DNA of 64,000 bases, from NCBI RefSeq assembly GCF_965215815.1, contig NZ_CBDCEO010000012.1, positions 1,302,001-1,366,000 on the forward strand, read 5' to 3'. Shown here piece after piece: positions 1 to 7,912 of the stretch. The position numbers and the translations under genes are program-made. The DNA comes from Poriferisodalis sp965215815 (GTDB lineage: Bacteria; Actinomycetota; Acidimicrobiia; Acidimicrobiales; Poriferisodalaceae). The notes below the pieces were generated by a model, which was not told the origin of the DNA, searched no databases, and saw only the letters and a program-made list of their open reading frames with translations. Position 1 is the first letter of the stretch. Every line of letters starts with the position of its first letter.

Positions 1-42
1 GGTTGTGCGTTCGGGCGCAACATAGCGCATCCGAGACCGTGA
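1..42 (+). CDS. Possible 3' end of a gene cut by the window edge
   Basis: Frame 1 is open from the first base to a TGA at 40-42, followed by a second in-frame TGA at 46-48 and then a strong palindrome at 57-88 that could terminate transcription. Only 13 codons are visible, so neither coding status nor product can be judged. The call rests on the stop-then-hairpin arrangement alone. Confidence 0.2.
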   Translation, partial: GCAFGRNIAHPRP

Positions 43-56
43 CTCTGAGGGGCGGT

Positions 57-88
57 CGCGTCCCCGGCGTGCGCACGCCGGGGACGCG
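57..88. terminator. Perfect 32-bp palindrome, possible terminator
   Basis: The 16-bp half starting CGCGTCCCCGG is followed directly by its exact reverse complement with no spacer. As RNA it would form a very stable GC-rich hairpin. No T-run follows, as is common for high-GC actinobacterial terminators. A symmetric protein-binding site is the alternative. Nothing recognisable is encoded between here and 438. Confidence 0.4.
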
Positions 89-438
89 TCAAACATGTTG
101 GGTCCCCGGCCGACACCGAGGTGAGCGAACCCGACGGCGCATCCGTCCGCCCGTATCATTCGCCCATCCACAGGAGTTGTCGCCCGACCAAGTCACGATG
201 ACATCGTGGCGTCGGCGAGATTTCACCCAAGAATCCCCACGGCTGGACCCAGCGTCGCGAGAGGACCAGCCCCCGCATGACGCCACTGCGGTAGGTCCGC
301 CAAGCTCGGGGAGGCTGGCCTCTGAGACCCGAGGCTACGCGCGGCTCCAATTCACTCGGCAGCGAATTGCGACTCAGCGGCGGCAATGCGAATGGGTGCT
401 CCAGCGCAAGCCTGCTGACTGCGGCGCAGCGTTCAGCG

Positions 439-882
439 CTACAAGTCTTCCTCCGTTCGCCGCAGCCACAGATCGAGCGTTTCTGTGGTCCATGTGGGCA
501 CGCCGGTGCCGAGGAAATCGTCGTCCGCGGTCCACACGCCTACGTCGAGCGCCAGAGCGCACGCTACGACCGGCCAAACGGTGGGGTCGCGAATCGAGCG
601 CTCTCGGGCCTGGTCCTCCCATGCCGAGTAGATGGCTTCGGCGACGACGGTGCAGTTCAGGGCGACGACTTGCAGGCAGCGGTCCGACAGCCCGCTGGCT
701 TCGTCTGTGCTCAGACCCCGATGGCGACCGAGCTTCTCCGCGCGGCGCGGAATCTCGCGGAGCGTTTCATGCCACATGCGCTCTGGCAGGTACAGGTCTA
801 TGCGCTGATCGGCCAGCCGCTGTCGGCCTCGCTCGCGCTGCAGCTAACCGACCAGAACGCTCGCGTCAACGACCAGACGCAT
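439..882 (-). pseudogene. PIN-domain protein (VapC-like) with premature stop
   Basis: The minus strand opens at 882 with MRLVVDASVLVG, a typical PIN N-terminus carrying the first metal-binding Asp. A TAG at 844-846 interrupts it, and the same frame then runs on without further stops to 439. The downstream part contains DPTVWPVVACALALDVGVW and TADDDFLGTGV, the usual C-terminal half of this PIN subgroup with the remaining acidic residues. A single change from GAG to TAG would explain the stop, since Glu fits at this position. Total length with readthrough is 147 residues, normal for the family. No recognisable antitoxin gene lies upstream (883-1080). Re-initiation at ATG 775-777 would give only a headless fragment, so the locus is probably inactive. 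Confidence 0.75.
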
Positions 883-1081
883 GCTGCGGCGATGAACCGT
901 CGCTGGTCGAGTTGGTCTGGGAACTGATCAGAGTTGTCTCGTCCGCATCATCATCAGCCTCATCGGCGAGACCCGCTCCAGTGAACTCCGCTACGAGATC
1001 GTCTTCGCTATCGCTCGCCAGCGGTACGTCAGCGGAAGAATCGAGAGGGGCGAGCATCGCCTTGAGCACTACGCTTCTCGT

Positions 1082-1234
1082 ATGGCCCGACGCGACCGAT
1101 CAGACCAGGTGGACCGGCCGGCCGAGCGCGAGTACCGGCATGGCAAGGCGCCGGCGAACCCGCCGCCGCCGCCGAAGGCTGTTGACAGCGTGCCATGGGT
1201 CCCGTCGAGCAAGGACTCTGAGAAGGCCGACTAG
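1082..1234 (+). CDS. Small hydrophilic hypothetical protein (50 aa)
   Basis: The ATG at 1082 opens a 50-codon frame ending in TAG just 8 nt before the next gene. The protein is highly charged (begins MARRDRSDQVDRPAER) with a proline run in the middle and no membrane segment. The tight spacing to the downstream DUF6338-like membrane protein suggests the two are co-expressed. No clear Shine-Dalgarno is visible, and I do not recognise the family. It could also be a chance frame. Confidence 0.4.
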   Translation: MARRDRSDQVDRPAEREYRHGKAPANPPPPPKAVDSVPWVPSSKDSEKAD

Positions 1235-1242
1235 GCACTTCG

Positions 1243-1944
1243 ATGTTCGGCTCACTGGTCGGGCTGCTGGTCGTCGGCGCCGCCTTTGTCCCAGGTTACG
1301 TCTACCTCACGGTGCGGCGACGAATGGTGCCAATGGCACGCACGTCACGTCCGCTGGAGAGCGCGCAAGTCGTCGTCGCTTCCTTGGGTGCCAATGCGTT
1401 AGCGCTGCTGACCTATGGGACCCTTCGGCTGTGGCCCTGGCTGCAGGGTCACAGCCCCAGCCTCGCGGAGCTGATTCGAGACCCCAAGAGCTACGCCACT
1501 ACAGACGACGCTCGACTCATGTGGGTATGCGCGTGGGCTGTGCTGGTCGTCGCCGCTGCTGTGACTCTGGCGTGGGCACTCGCACACCGGCTCTGGCTGC
1601 CCGACAAGACGGTCCAGAAGTTCACGCCTGTCATCAAGGACGCCTCAGCGTGGTACCGGGCGTTCGACGCGGAAGCCCCGAAGAACTCAAGAGTGCTCGT
1701 CGTGTGCCATATGGCCGATGGGCACATCTTCGGAGGTCACTTGGCCTGGTACAACACGGACACCGAAGAGACTGACGACCGTGACCTCGTTCTCGCACCG
1801 CCATTCCTTGTCATGTCGCCCGAGTCGACCGACAACTCAGCTTCTGAAGATGGACCGATGGCAGACGAAGGAAGGATGATCCTGTCCGCGCGGAACATCC
1901 TGCGAATCGACGTCATCTACCTCAAACAGCACTCTGGCGACTGA
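1243..1944 (+). CDS. DUF6338-like membrane protein
   Basis: 233-residue protein with an N-terminal membrane helix (about residues 3-25, ending PGYVYLTVRRR), two further helices (about 45-68 and 88-112), and a soluble C-terminal half with W-Y-R-A-F and D-G-H-I-F-G-G-H-L motifs. The pattern VPGYVYLxVRRR near the start, followed by a C-terminal domain with a short strand around DGHIFGG and RDLVLAPP, resembles the DUF6338 family, whose function is unknown. This assignment is from memory of the family and is not certain. It lies 8 nt after a small charged ORF, probably in one transcript. Confidence 0.7.
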   Translation: MFGSLVGLLVVGAAFVPGYVYLTVRRRMVPMARTSRPLESAQVVVASLGANALALLTYGTLRLWPWLQGHSPSLAELIRDPKSYATTDDARLMWVCAWAVLVVAAAVTLAWALAHRLWLPDKTVQKFTPVIKDASAWYRAFDAEAPKNSRVLVVCHMADGHIFGGHLAWYNTDTEETDDRDLVLAPPFLVMSPESTDNSASEDGPMADEGRMILSARNILRIDVIYLKQHSGD

Positions 1945-2332
1945 GAGGCATCGGTGCCACCTCCTAGAAGGCAGGGGAGGGATCATCACTCACCCGGTCA
2001 AGCACGATTCTGGGTTTAGCGGTCGTCTGCGGGACAAGCCCACACCTGCGCTGAGTGCCCGGAGCGGGCACCAATACCCGCAGGTCAGCCTCATTTTCTG
2101 AGGACTGTTACCCATCTGCTACCCACAACCCCGCTGGCTCAGCTCGCGTGGGCCGCTGAGGCGTGCTGTGCGGCCGGAAGCGGCGCAGCGCACCCCGGCG
2201 AGGGAGTATCCCGTGCACCCTGATCCGCGGCATGCTTCTGAGCGTCGCTCCGCGTGAATAGCTGGTGAGTCGAGACCCACCCCTTCGGCCCTCGGCCCCG
2301 TCGAATGGCGGGCCGTGCCACAGGCGCGGCGA
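1945..2332. other. Gene-free stretch without recognisable features
   Basis: Between the DUF6338-like gene and the CoA-transferase fragment I see no credible coding sequence, RNA gene or repeat. Reading frames on both strands look like shadows. Confidence 0.5.
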
Positions 2333-2479
2333 GGTCCTCCGCGCGATTCACCGGCGACACCCATGCCCCGCAGCCCCGGATCGCCCGCCATCACGCCTTG
2401 GTGGTGTCCGTCCTCATGTGAGCGGCGAACAGCGGGGTGAATTCGGCACGATTGACTACCACGTCCTCGAAGGTCGCGA
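2333..2479 (-). pseudogene. 147-bp duplicated fragment of the CaiB/BaiF CoA-transferase gene
   Basis: This segment aligns without gaps to 5021-5167, inside the complete CoA-transferase gene, with 12 mismatches in 147 bp (about 92% identity). In the donor frame it still reads HMRTDTTKAWWRAIRGCG and then SPVNRAEDL. Both flanks diverge abruptly, so this is an isolated internal piece without start or stop, not a second gene. On the right it joins directly to the truncated membrane-protein remnant. Confidence 0.85.
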
Positions 2480-2784
2480 TCAGCCGTGCCTACCCAGGCT
2501 CCGGCAAGGTCGCCGCCAAGGCGCTCTCACGGGTCGCGTGGCCTGCATTCGGCATTGCAGTCGCAACATGCCTGTGGTCGATGCTCAGCATTCCCAGCGA
2601 GGAGACGAGTTCGGGATGGTCAATGCTGCTGGGCACCAAGATGCTGCTGGTGCTCATCCCCGGTGTCGGTGCACTGGTGCATCAGAACGTCGGCGACAAC
2701 GTGGCCAAGCGAGGTGCTGGCGCAGGCGTGTCACTGCTGTGCGGCCTGACGGCGCTGCTGTTCGGCGTAATGCTCCAGCGGCGA
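2480..2784 (+). pseudogene. C-terminal remnant of a polytopic membrane protein
   Basis: Immediately after the CoA-transferase fragment the plus strand reads as about 100 residues with three membrane segments: WPAFGIAVATCLWSML, LLGTKMLLVLIPGVGALVHQ and GVSLLCGLTALLFGVMLQ. The pattern, with W-S-M-L-S-I before helix 2 and a conserved Lys in LGTKMLLV, resembles the end of CopD-like actinobacterial membrane proteins (copper-resistance D domain type). The N-terminal helices are missing and the frame runs on into unrelated sequence instead of a native stop, so it is a truncated relic. The family assignment is tentative. Confidence 0.5.
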
Positions 2785-2807
2785 CGCCTCGACGTTGGGC
2801 TCATTGA

Positions 2808-3092
2808 AGATCACACCGTGAATTCGCCAAGGCCCGCGCCTGCGCACTCGAGGACCTGCGCGATTTCCTCGCTCAATTCCATGACGGGGCGATTGTCGAC
2901 AAAGTCCAGCGCGTGCCGGAGCTGCTGTCGTACCTGCAGCGAATAATCGACGATGACCCCACGCCCGGTCGGTGCGCGCCAGCAGCCCGGAACATCAGAC
3001 CGACAGATCACGATCAAGGCACCCAGGCCCGTCACACCCCGAGTCAGACCCAGGCCCGGACTGCCGGCCCCGAGGAGCGTGGTCGGCAATAG
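2808..3092 (+). pseudogene. Possible coding remnant, unknown
   Basis: A frame open from 2808 to a TAG at 3090-3092 contains CALEDLRDFLAQFHDGA and VPELLSYLQRIIDDD, which look like real amphipathic helices, followed by a polar tail. There is no convincing start codon, and a stop lies just upstream at 2805-2807. It may be the 3' end of a disrupted gene in this debris-rich stretch. I do not recognise the family. Confidence 0.25.
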
Positions 3093-3201
3093 CTGTCAGA
3101 TCCGGCTCGCAAGCGTCTGACCTGCACTTTCGCGTACATCAAGTACCTGGCATGCGACTCTGCGACCAGCCCCGTAGATCATGGATGTCACAGCCCCCAC
3201 A

Positions 3202-3207
3202 TACAGT
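3202..3207 (+). promoter_or_regulatory. Candidate -10 element (TACAGT) for the HNH gene
   Basis: TACAGT lies 7 nt before ATG 3215. If used, transcription would begin at or next to that ATG, giving a leaderless message, which is common in actinobacteria. No clear -35 is seen. Confidence 0.35.
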
Positions 3208-3214
3208 CGTTTTC

Positions 3215-4531
3215 ATGAGGGACGGCGGCGGATCGGGTTCGCGGGGCACCGCAACAAGCGCTGCTGTGCGCGTGGACGCGGTGGACGCATCGGGGCTGTG
3301 CGACGCGGGTCTGCGGGCCCGGCTGCGCGAGTTGGGTGGGGCGGAGTCCCGTTTGGCGGCGATGAAGGCCGATGTGCTCGGCGAGCTCGCCCGCCGCCGC
3401 GGCAACGCAGACGCCGAGCACACCGCCAAGGAAACCCTGTCGGTGTCGGGGCGCGCCGCCCGCGGCGACGTGAAGGCCGCGGTCGCGCTGGGCGACCTGG
3501 ACAAGACACGCCAGGGCCTCGCATCGGGGTCGCTTCCTGTGGGCCACGCACGGCTGATCGCGCGAGCCGCCGGCGACGCTCCGATCGACGAGGCGTTCCT
3601 GGCCGAACGCGCCCGCCGCGAGGGCTATGACGAATTCCGTCGCACGGTCGCACGCCACGTCGCCGACCAGACCCGCGACGATGGCGCCTCACTGCTCGAG
3701 CAGCAGGGTCAGCAACGCTCGGCGCGTGTGTTCACCAGCCGCGACAACGCCATGGTGGTCATCAACGGCCAGTTCGACCCGGTCTCCGGTGCCCGGCTGG
3801 CGTCAGTGATCGCCGCCACGGAACGACGCCTCTACCACCACGAAGACCCCGACCACCGGCCCACCGCGGCCCAGCGCACCGCCGACGCGATAGCCAAGCT
3901 CATCTGCGAGCCCGACACCGCACGGCCCGCAGGCACATCGCTGATCGTGGTGGCCGACTACGACACGGTCAACCACCAGCTCGCCAACACACGTTTCGCC
4001 GACGGCACCCCGATCCCCATCGGCGAGATTGCCAAACTCGCCGTCGACTCCGGCGTGCTGCCCGTAATCTTCGACGACGCCACCGGCGACCTGCGCATGG
4101 GACGCCGCCGCCGCACCGCCACCGAACTCCAACGCTGCGCACTCGCACTGCGCGACCAAGGCTGCATCGGCTGTGGCACACACCCCGACCACTGCCGCTC
4201 ACACCACATCGACGAGTGGCAACACGGCGGCCCCACCGACTACGACAACCTCGTGTCGGTCTGCCACGACTGCCACAACGACAAAATCCACCAACAAGGC
4301 TTCACCGTCGAACCCCACCACACACGCCCCGGCCGATTCGGGCTCCAACCGCCGAACCAGCCCCCCAACGAACACCAGCCCCCCAACGAACACCAGCCCC
4401 CCAACGAACACCAGCCCCCCAACGAACACCAGCCCCCCAACGAACACCAGCCCCCCAACGAACACCAGCCCCCCAACGAACACCAGGACCCCAACGAACA
4501 CCGGGGCTCCCCTAGAGCGCCGCCCATGTGA
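3215..4531 (+). CDS. HNH endonuclease (DUF222-HNH type) with hexapeptide-repeat tail
   Basis: 438-residue protein of the actinobacterial DUF222 + HNH class, putative nucleases often present in many copies per genome. The N-terminal helical domain (about 1-290, with LREL..AESRLAAMKADVLGELARR) precedes the HNH region. The latter carries C-I-G-C-G, then HCRSHHIDEWQHGG, the N of YDNLV, and CHDCHNDKIH, so the zinc cysteines and H-N-H residues are all present. The C-terminal 50 residues are seven identical PPNEHQ hexapeptides plus one DPNEHR. The start at 3215 is chosen because a TACAGT -10 lies 7 nt upstream; ATG 3185 in the same frame is the alternative. Biological role unknown; a mobile or selfish-type gene is possible. 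Confidence 0.85.
   Translation: MRDGGGSGSRGTATSAAVRVDAVDASGLCDAGLRARLRELGGAESRLAAMKADVLGELARRRGNADAEHTAKETLSVSGRAARGDVKAAVALGDLDKTRQGLASGSLPVGHARLIARAAGDAPIDEAFLAERARREGYDEFRRTVARHVADQTRDDGASLLEQQGQQRSARVFTSRDNAMVVINGQFDPVSGARLASVIAATERRLYHHEDPDHRPTAAQRTADAIAKLICEPDTARPAGTSLIVVADYDTVNHQLANTRFADGTPIPIGEIAKLAVDSGVLPVIFDDATGDLRMGRRRRTATELQRCALALRDQGCIGCGTHPDHCRSHHIDEWQHGGPTDYDNLVSVCHDCHNDKIHQQGFTVEPHHTRPGRFGLQPPNQPPNEHQPPNEHQPPNEHQPPNEHQPPNEHQPPNEHQPPNEHQDPNEHRGSPRAPPM
4361..4504. repeat. Eight tandem 18-bp units in the HNH gene
   Basis: The unit CCCCCCAACGAACACCAG occurs seven times without a mismatch from 4361 to 4486, followed by one diverged copy. The period is a multiple of three and the reading frame is kept (PPNEHQ). 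Perfect identity between units suggests recent or ongoing expansion by slippage or unequal exchange. Confidence 0.95.
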
Positions 4532-4650
4532 TCTGCGGGGGGCGTCTCCGGTCCGACCGCATCGGGGCCCCCAACGAGCACCGGGACTCCCCTGGAGCGC
4601 CGCCCATGTGATCTGCGGGGGGCGTCTCCGGTCCGACGGCATCGGGGCCC
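4491..4650. repeat. 80-bp tandem duplication spanning the HNH gene stop codon
   Basis: 4491-4570 and 4571-4650 are two adjacent copies of an 80-bp unit with only a few mismatches. The first copy holds the last codons and TGA of the HNH gene, and the second carries a non-translated copy of the same gene end. It starts inside the last 18-bp repeat, so the two duplications are nested. Confidence 0.9.
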
Positions 4651-4670
4651 CGAAGTGGTAGTTGGGAGGG

Positions 4671-4782
4671 GCGAGCCGCCCCAATCCAGCACACGAGCAG
4701 CTCATCTCCACCCGCTGCGAATGGACAGGGCGCGGCACACCCGGCGAGCCGCCCCAATCCAGCACTCGTGCAGCTCATCTCC
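4671..4782. repeat. Pair of 39-bp direct repeats, offset 73 bp
   Basis: 4671-4709 and 4744-4782 share GCGAGCCGCCCCAATCCAGC and the following CAGCTCATCTCC with four mismatches. They lie between the convergent ends of the HNH and CoA-transferase genes and continue the repeat-rich stretch. Confidence 0.85.
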
Positions 4783-4808
4783 GGCTTGCGGGACTGGACC
4801 GGCGGGCG

Positions 4809-6014
4809 TTACCAGACGGCGTTCGCAGCCTTGAGATCGAGGACCTGCTCGTCGTCGTAACCGAGTTCGGCGAGGATCTCGTAGGTGTGCTCGCCGTAGT
4901 CAGCGGTGGAACCTCGCGCGCCTCGGAACTCATCGACGTCGAACACCGCGGGCGGCCCGATGAATCCGTCGTCAAAGCTCACCAAGTACTCGTTGGTCAG
5001 GATGTCGGGGTTGCCCGCAAGGTCCTCAACGCGATTCACCGGAGACACCCATGCCCCGCAGCCCCGGATCGCCCGCCACCAGGCCTCGGTGGTGTCAGTC
5101 CTCATGTGGGCGGTGAACAGCGGGGTGAATTCGGCACGGTTGGTTACCACGTCCTCGAAGGTCGCGAAACGCGGGTCTTCCAGCCACGACTCGATGCCGA
5201 CAGCTCTCGCAAGCCCCTCCCAATGCGGTCCTTGCAGCGCAGCGATCGCGATCCAGCCGTCGGCCGTCTCGAAAACGGTGAAGAGTGGATTCCAAGCGTT
5301 ACCCGGATCGAAGCGTTCCATGCGTTGTCCCACGTTCGCGGCAACGCCCACGGCTTGGCTTGTCAACCACAGCAGCGCTTGGGTTTGCGATGTCCCCACT
5401 ACGCAGCCCCGCCCGGTGCGCGCACGTTTGAGCAGCCCGGCCATCACCGCCGAGGCCATGTTGGTGCCGGTCAGGATGTCGCTCAGCGAGCCCGGCGGAT
5501 ACGTCGGCACTTCGGTCGGCGAGATTGCGTCCATGAAACCGGCGTGCGCCATGCCGACCGTGTCCTGGCACAGGTCCTCGGCCAGCTCACCTCGTAGCCC
5601 GAACCCGCCGCCCCGGCAATACACCAGCTGCGGGTTGAGCTCTGCCAGCGTCTCAGGGTCGGCGCCGTAGCGGGCGAGGCCGGCGGTCCGCAGATTCGTG
5701 ATGAACACATCGGCCTCACGGACCAGGCGCTCGAAAACCGGGCGTCCCGCCACCGACGAGATGTCGAGCGCCAGCGACCGCTTGTTCCGGTTCAGCGACC
5801 CGTAGAGCCATTCCCGGCCCCGGTCGTCAAACGTCACCCCGAACACGCTCGCAAAGCTGCGCATGTAGTCGGCCTGGCCGACTTGCTCAATCTTGACGAC
5901 ATCCGCGCCCAGCGAAGCCAGCGTGAGGCCCCCGACTGGTCCCTGCACGTACATGGTCATCTCGACAACACGGGTGCCGGCGAGCGGTGCCTCGGCGGCA
6001 GCTTCATCGTGCAT
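4809..6014 (-). CDS. CaiB/BaiF family (class III) CoA-transferase
   Basis: 401-residue class III acyl-CoA transferase, cytosolic, moving CoA between carboxylic acids through an aspartyl-CoA thioester intermediate. The N-terminus LAGTRVVEMT and then LASLGADVVKIEQ is the family signature. The catalytic Asp is Asp151 in DTVGMAHAGFM, aligning with the YDxxxQAxSGLM motif of formyl-CoA transferase. NPQLVYCRGGGFG is also typical. Length is normal. It diverges from the dienoyl-CoA isomerase gene, suggesting shared catabolism of an acyl-CoA substrate; the substrate cannot be read from sequence. An internal piece of this gene is duplicated at 2333-2479. Confidence 0.9.
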   Translation of the reverse strand: MHDEAAAEAPLAGTRVVEMTMYVQGPVGGLTLASLGADVVKIEQVGQADYMRSFASVFGVTFDDRGREWLYGSLNRNKRSLALDISSVAGRPVFERLVREADVFITNLRTAGLARYGADPETLAELNPQLVYCRGGGFGLRGELAEDLCQDTVGMAHAGFMDAISPTEVPTYPPGSLSDILTGTNMASAVMAGLLKRARTGRGCVVGTSQTQALLWLTSQAVGVAANVGQRMERFDPGNAWNPLFTVFETADGWIAIAALQGPHWEGLARAVGIESWLEDPRFATFEDVVTNRAEFTPLFTAHMRTDTTEAWWRAIRGCGAWVSPVNRVEDLAGNPDILTNEYLVSFDDGFIGPPAVFDVDEFRGARGSTADYGEHTYEILAELGYDDEQVLDLKAANAVW

Positions 6015-6187
6015 CGATCCTCCAGCCTCGGTCGCCGCCGCGGACCCTAGCGCTGGGCTGGCGGCTCGATCCCGACGCGCAGTGGGGTCGCAGGGCGCCG
6101 GGGATCGTGCCGACGGGCGCCATCGAAGCGGACTCGTCGTTCACGCGCTTGACTTGTGCGGACTTGCGAGACAGAAGGGGCGAGCCG

Positions 6188-7048
6188 ATGACCGGATCCG
6201 ACTACACCTGCTTCGACGTGGAGGTGCGCGACCACGTCGCCAGCCTGGTCATGAAGCGCCCCGAGAAGGCCAACTCGATGATCTTGGAGTTCTGGAGGGA
6301 GCTGCCCCAGATCACCGACGAGATCTCGTCTGGTACCGACGCCCGGGTCGTCGTGCTGTCAGCGATCGGCAGGCACTTCTGCTCGGGCATGGACCTCGCA
6401 GTGTTCGGCGGCTTCGAAGAGCCGGCCAGCGGTGTCGGCGGCGGACACAGCAGCCGGACACGTGCGCAGTTCCGTAACACCGCACTGCGCGCACAGCAAA
6501 CCTTCAACGCCTTTGAGCAGAGCCGGCTGCCGGTTATCGCCGCCGTCCAAGGTGCGTGCGTCGGCGGCGGAGTCGACATGGTCTCGGCCTGCGATCTTCG
6601 CTACGCCACACAGGACGCGTTCTTCTCGATCCAGGAGATCAACATCGGCATGACCGCGGATGTGGGAACGCTTCAGCGCATGCCCAAGCTGGTACCCGAG
6701 GGCGTTGTGCGCGAGCTGGCCTATACCGGCCGCCGTATGGGCGCGCAAGAAGCACTCGACCGCGGCTTTGTGAACGCTGTGTACGACGACCACGCTTCGA
6801 TGATGGAAGCGGTCGACGACATTGCTGCCCAGATTGCCGCGAAGAGCCCGATGGCAATCTGGGGCACGAAGCAGTCGATGAACTACAGCCGCGATCACTC
6901 GGTCGCCGACGGCCTGGAGTACATCGCCACGTGGAACGCCGCGATGTTCGACACCGACGACATGGGCGAAGCCTTCCGGGCCCAGATGGATCGCCGTGAA
7001 CCTGACTTCCCCGATCACCGCCCCCTGGGCAAAGGTCTCGGCGCCTGA
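6188..7048 (+). CDS. Enoyl-CoA hydratase/isomerase family, probable dienoyl-CoA isomerase
   Basis: 286-residue crotonase-fold protein. The oxyanion-hole segments are FCSGMDL and ACVGGGVD. The run GGGVDMVSACDLRYATQDA, then SIQEINIG and MTADVGTLQRMPKLV, matches delta3,5-delta2,4-dienoyl-CoA isomerase (ECH1), including the Asp of GGGVD, the Glu of QEIN and the Asp of ADVG that are the catalytic residues in that subgroup. This points to isomerisation of dienoyl-CoA from unsaturated fatty acids rather than simple hydration. Start ATG 6188 is chosen because AAGGGG lies about 8 nt upstream and the homologous region begins soon after. Downstream is the metallo-hydrolase gene, probably in the same transcript. 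Confidence 0.88.
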   Translation: MTGSDYTCFDVEVRDHVASLVMKRPEKANSMILEFWRELPQITDEISSGTDARVVVLSAIGRHFCSGMDLAVFGGFEEPASGVGGGHSSRTRAQFRNTALRAQQTFNAFEQSRLPVIAAVQGACVGGGVDMVSACDLRYATQDAFFSIQEINIGMTADVGTLQRMPKLVPEGVVRELAYTGRRMGAQEALDRGFVNAVYDDHASMMEAVDDIAAQIAAKSPMAIWGTKQSMNYSRDHSVADGLEYIATWNAAMFDTDDMGEAFRAQMDRREPDFPDHRPLGKGLGA

Positions 7049-7120
7049 CAAGGCGTGTCGGAACTACGACGCCTGATAGGGCGCATAGGAGCTACCGCGC
7101 CTGACCAGGCGTGGAGGAGG
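7041..7120. repeat. Three imperfect 28-bp tandem units between two genes
   Basis: The core CGCCTGA recurs at 7042, 7070 and 7098 with similar 28-bp context (GGCGTGTCGGAACTAC, GGCGCATAGGAGCTACC, GGCGTGGAGGAGG). The first copy contains the stop of the upstream gene and the last contains the GGAGGAGG ribosome-binding site of the next, so the duplication sets the intergenic spacing. Confidence 0.7.
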
Positions 7121-7128
7121 CACATCGC

Positions 7129-7899
7129 ATGAGCAAACTCTCACTCGTCCCGCTCGAATGCGGCTGGCTGTCCACTCCCACCGCGTCGGTGATCGCCGAC
7201 GCTCCGGGCAATGTGCGGCTGCCCATTCCGAGTTGGCTGGTGCGTCACCCCAGCGGTCAGACGCTGGTGTTCGACACCGGCATGCATCCCCAGGTGCAGG
7301 ACGGCGTGGGCGCCCGCTACCCGCTTCTGGCCAAGGCTTTCACGGCGGAATATTCGGCGAACGACGAAGTCTCGGCCCGGCTGGAAAGCGTGGACGTCGA
7401 CCCCGCCGAGCTGACCTTCGCCATTTTCAGCCACCTGCACTTCGACCATTGCGGCGGCACCGAGCTCTTGCCCAATGCACGACTGATCTGCCAGCGGGCT
7501 GAGTGGGAGTCCGGTCATCACCCCAAGCTCATCGAGCATGAGGTGTACAAGCCCGACGACTTCGACTTAGGACACGACCTGCTGCTCATCGACGGTGAGC
7601 ACGATGTGTTCGGCGACGGCTCGGTGACGTGTGTCCCGACACCGGGACACACCGCTGGCCACCAGTCGCTCCGGGTGGAGCTGGACAGCGGTCCGGTGGT
7701 GCTGACGGGCGACTGCGTCTATTGGGAGGACGTGCTCGACCGGATGCTGCTTCCGCCGTTCGGCTACAACCACGACATGCAGCTGGAGTCGATGCGCCGG
7801 CTGAAGTCGATGCGCGATGACGAGGGCTGCCGCCTGCTGTACGGGCACGACGACACCCAGTGGGCGACGCTGCCCCACGAAGGAATCGGGCTGACCTAG
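7129..7899 (+). CDS. Metallo-beta-lactamase fold hydrolase, N-acyl homoserine lactonase-like
   Basis: 256-residue zinc hydrolase. The metal-binding set is complete: SHLHFDHCGG (HxHxDH), HTAGHQS, TGDCVYW and YGHD, an arrangement shared with the AHL lactonase (AiiA/AttM) group of MBL-fold enzymes. Other lactonases and thioester hydrolases share these motifs, so quorum-quenching is only one possibility. Start ATG 7129 has GGAGGAGG 8-9 nt upstream, one of the clearest ribosome-binding sites in the window; an upstream GTG at 7111 would overlap it. The gene follows the dienoyl-CoA isomerase by 80 nt and faces the amidohydrolase gene tail to tail. Confidence 0.85.
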   Translation: MSKLSLVPLECGWLSTPTASVIADAPGNVRLPIPSWLVRHPSGQTLVFDTGMHPQVQDGVGARYPLLAKAFTAEYSANDEVSARLESVDVDPAELTFAIFSHLHFDHCGGTELLPNARLICQRAEWESGHHPKLIEHEVYKPDDFDLGHDLLLIDGEHDVFGDGSVTCVPTPGHTAGHQSLRVELDSGPVVLTGDCVYWEDVLDRMLLPPFGYNHDMQLESMRRLKSMRDDEGCRLLYGHDDTQWATLPHEGIGLT

Positions 7900-7912
7900 C
7901 CCGCCCCGGGCT
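7898..7912. terminator. Short hairpin between convergent genes
   Basis: AGCCCG, loop CCC, CGGGCT. It covers the stop of the MBL-fold gene and abuts the stop of the opposing amidohydrolase, so it could act as a small bidirectional terminator. No T-tract on either side. Confidence 0.35.

Noticed and set aside
866..1069. 67-aa minus-strand frame as antitoxin of the PIN gene
   Set aside because: Acidic but without any DNA-binding motif and overlapping the PIN start; no support from sequence.
3..1775. 590-codon plus-strand frame at the window start
   Set aside because: Arg/Ser/Pro-rich shadow crossing the PIN pseudogene and the DUF6338-like gene; no recognisable domain.
1945..2332. tRNA or integrase attachment site
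   Set aside because: No cloverleaf or integrase sequence could be found.
2437..2946. 169-aa complete membrane protein
   Set aside because: Its first 14 residues are antisense of the CoA-transferase fragment and its tail is unrelated sequence; only the middle resembles a membrane protein, so it is a chimeric remnant.
4361..4504. CRISPR-like array
   Set aside because: The units are contiguous without spacers and keep the reading frame, so it is a coding tandem repeat.
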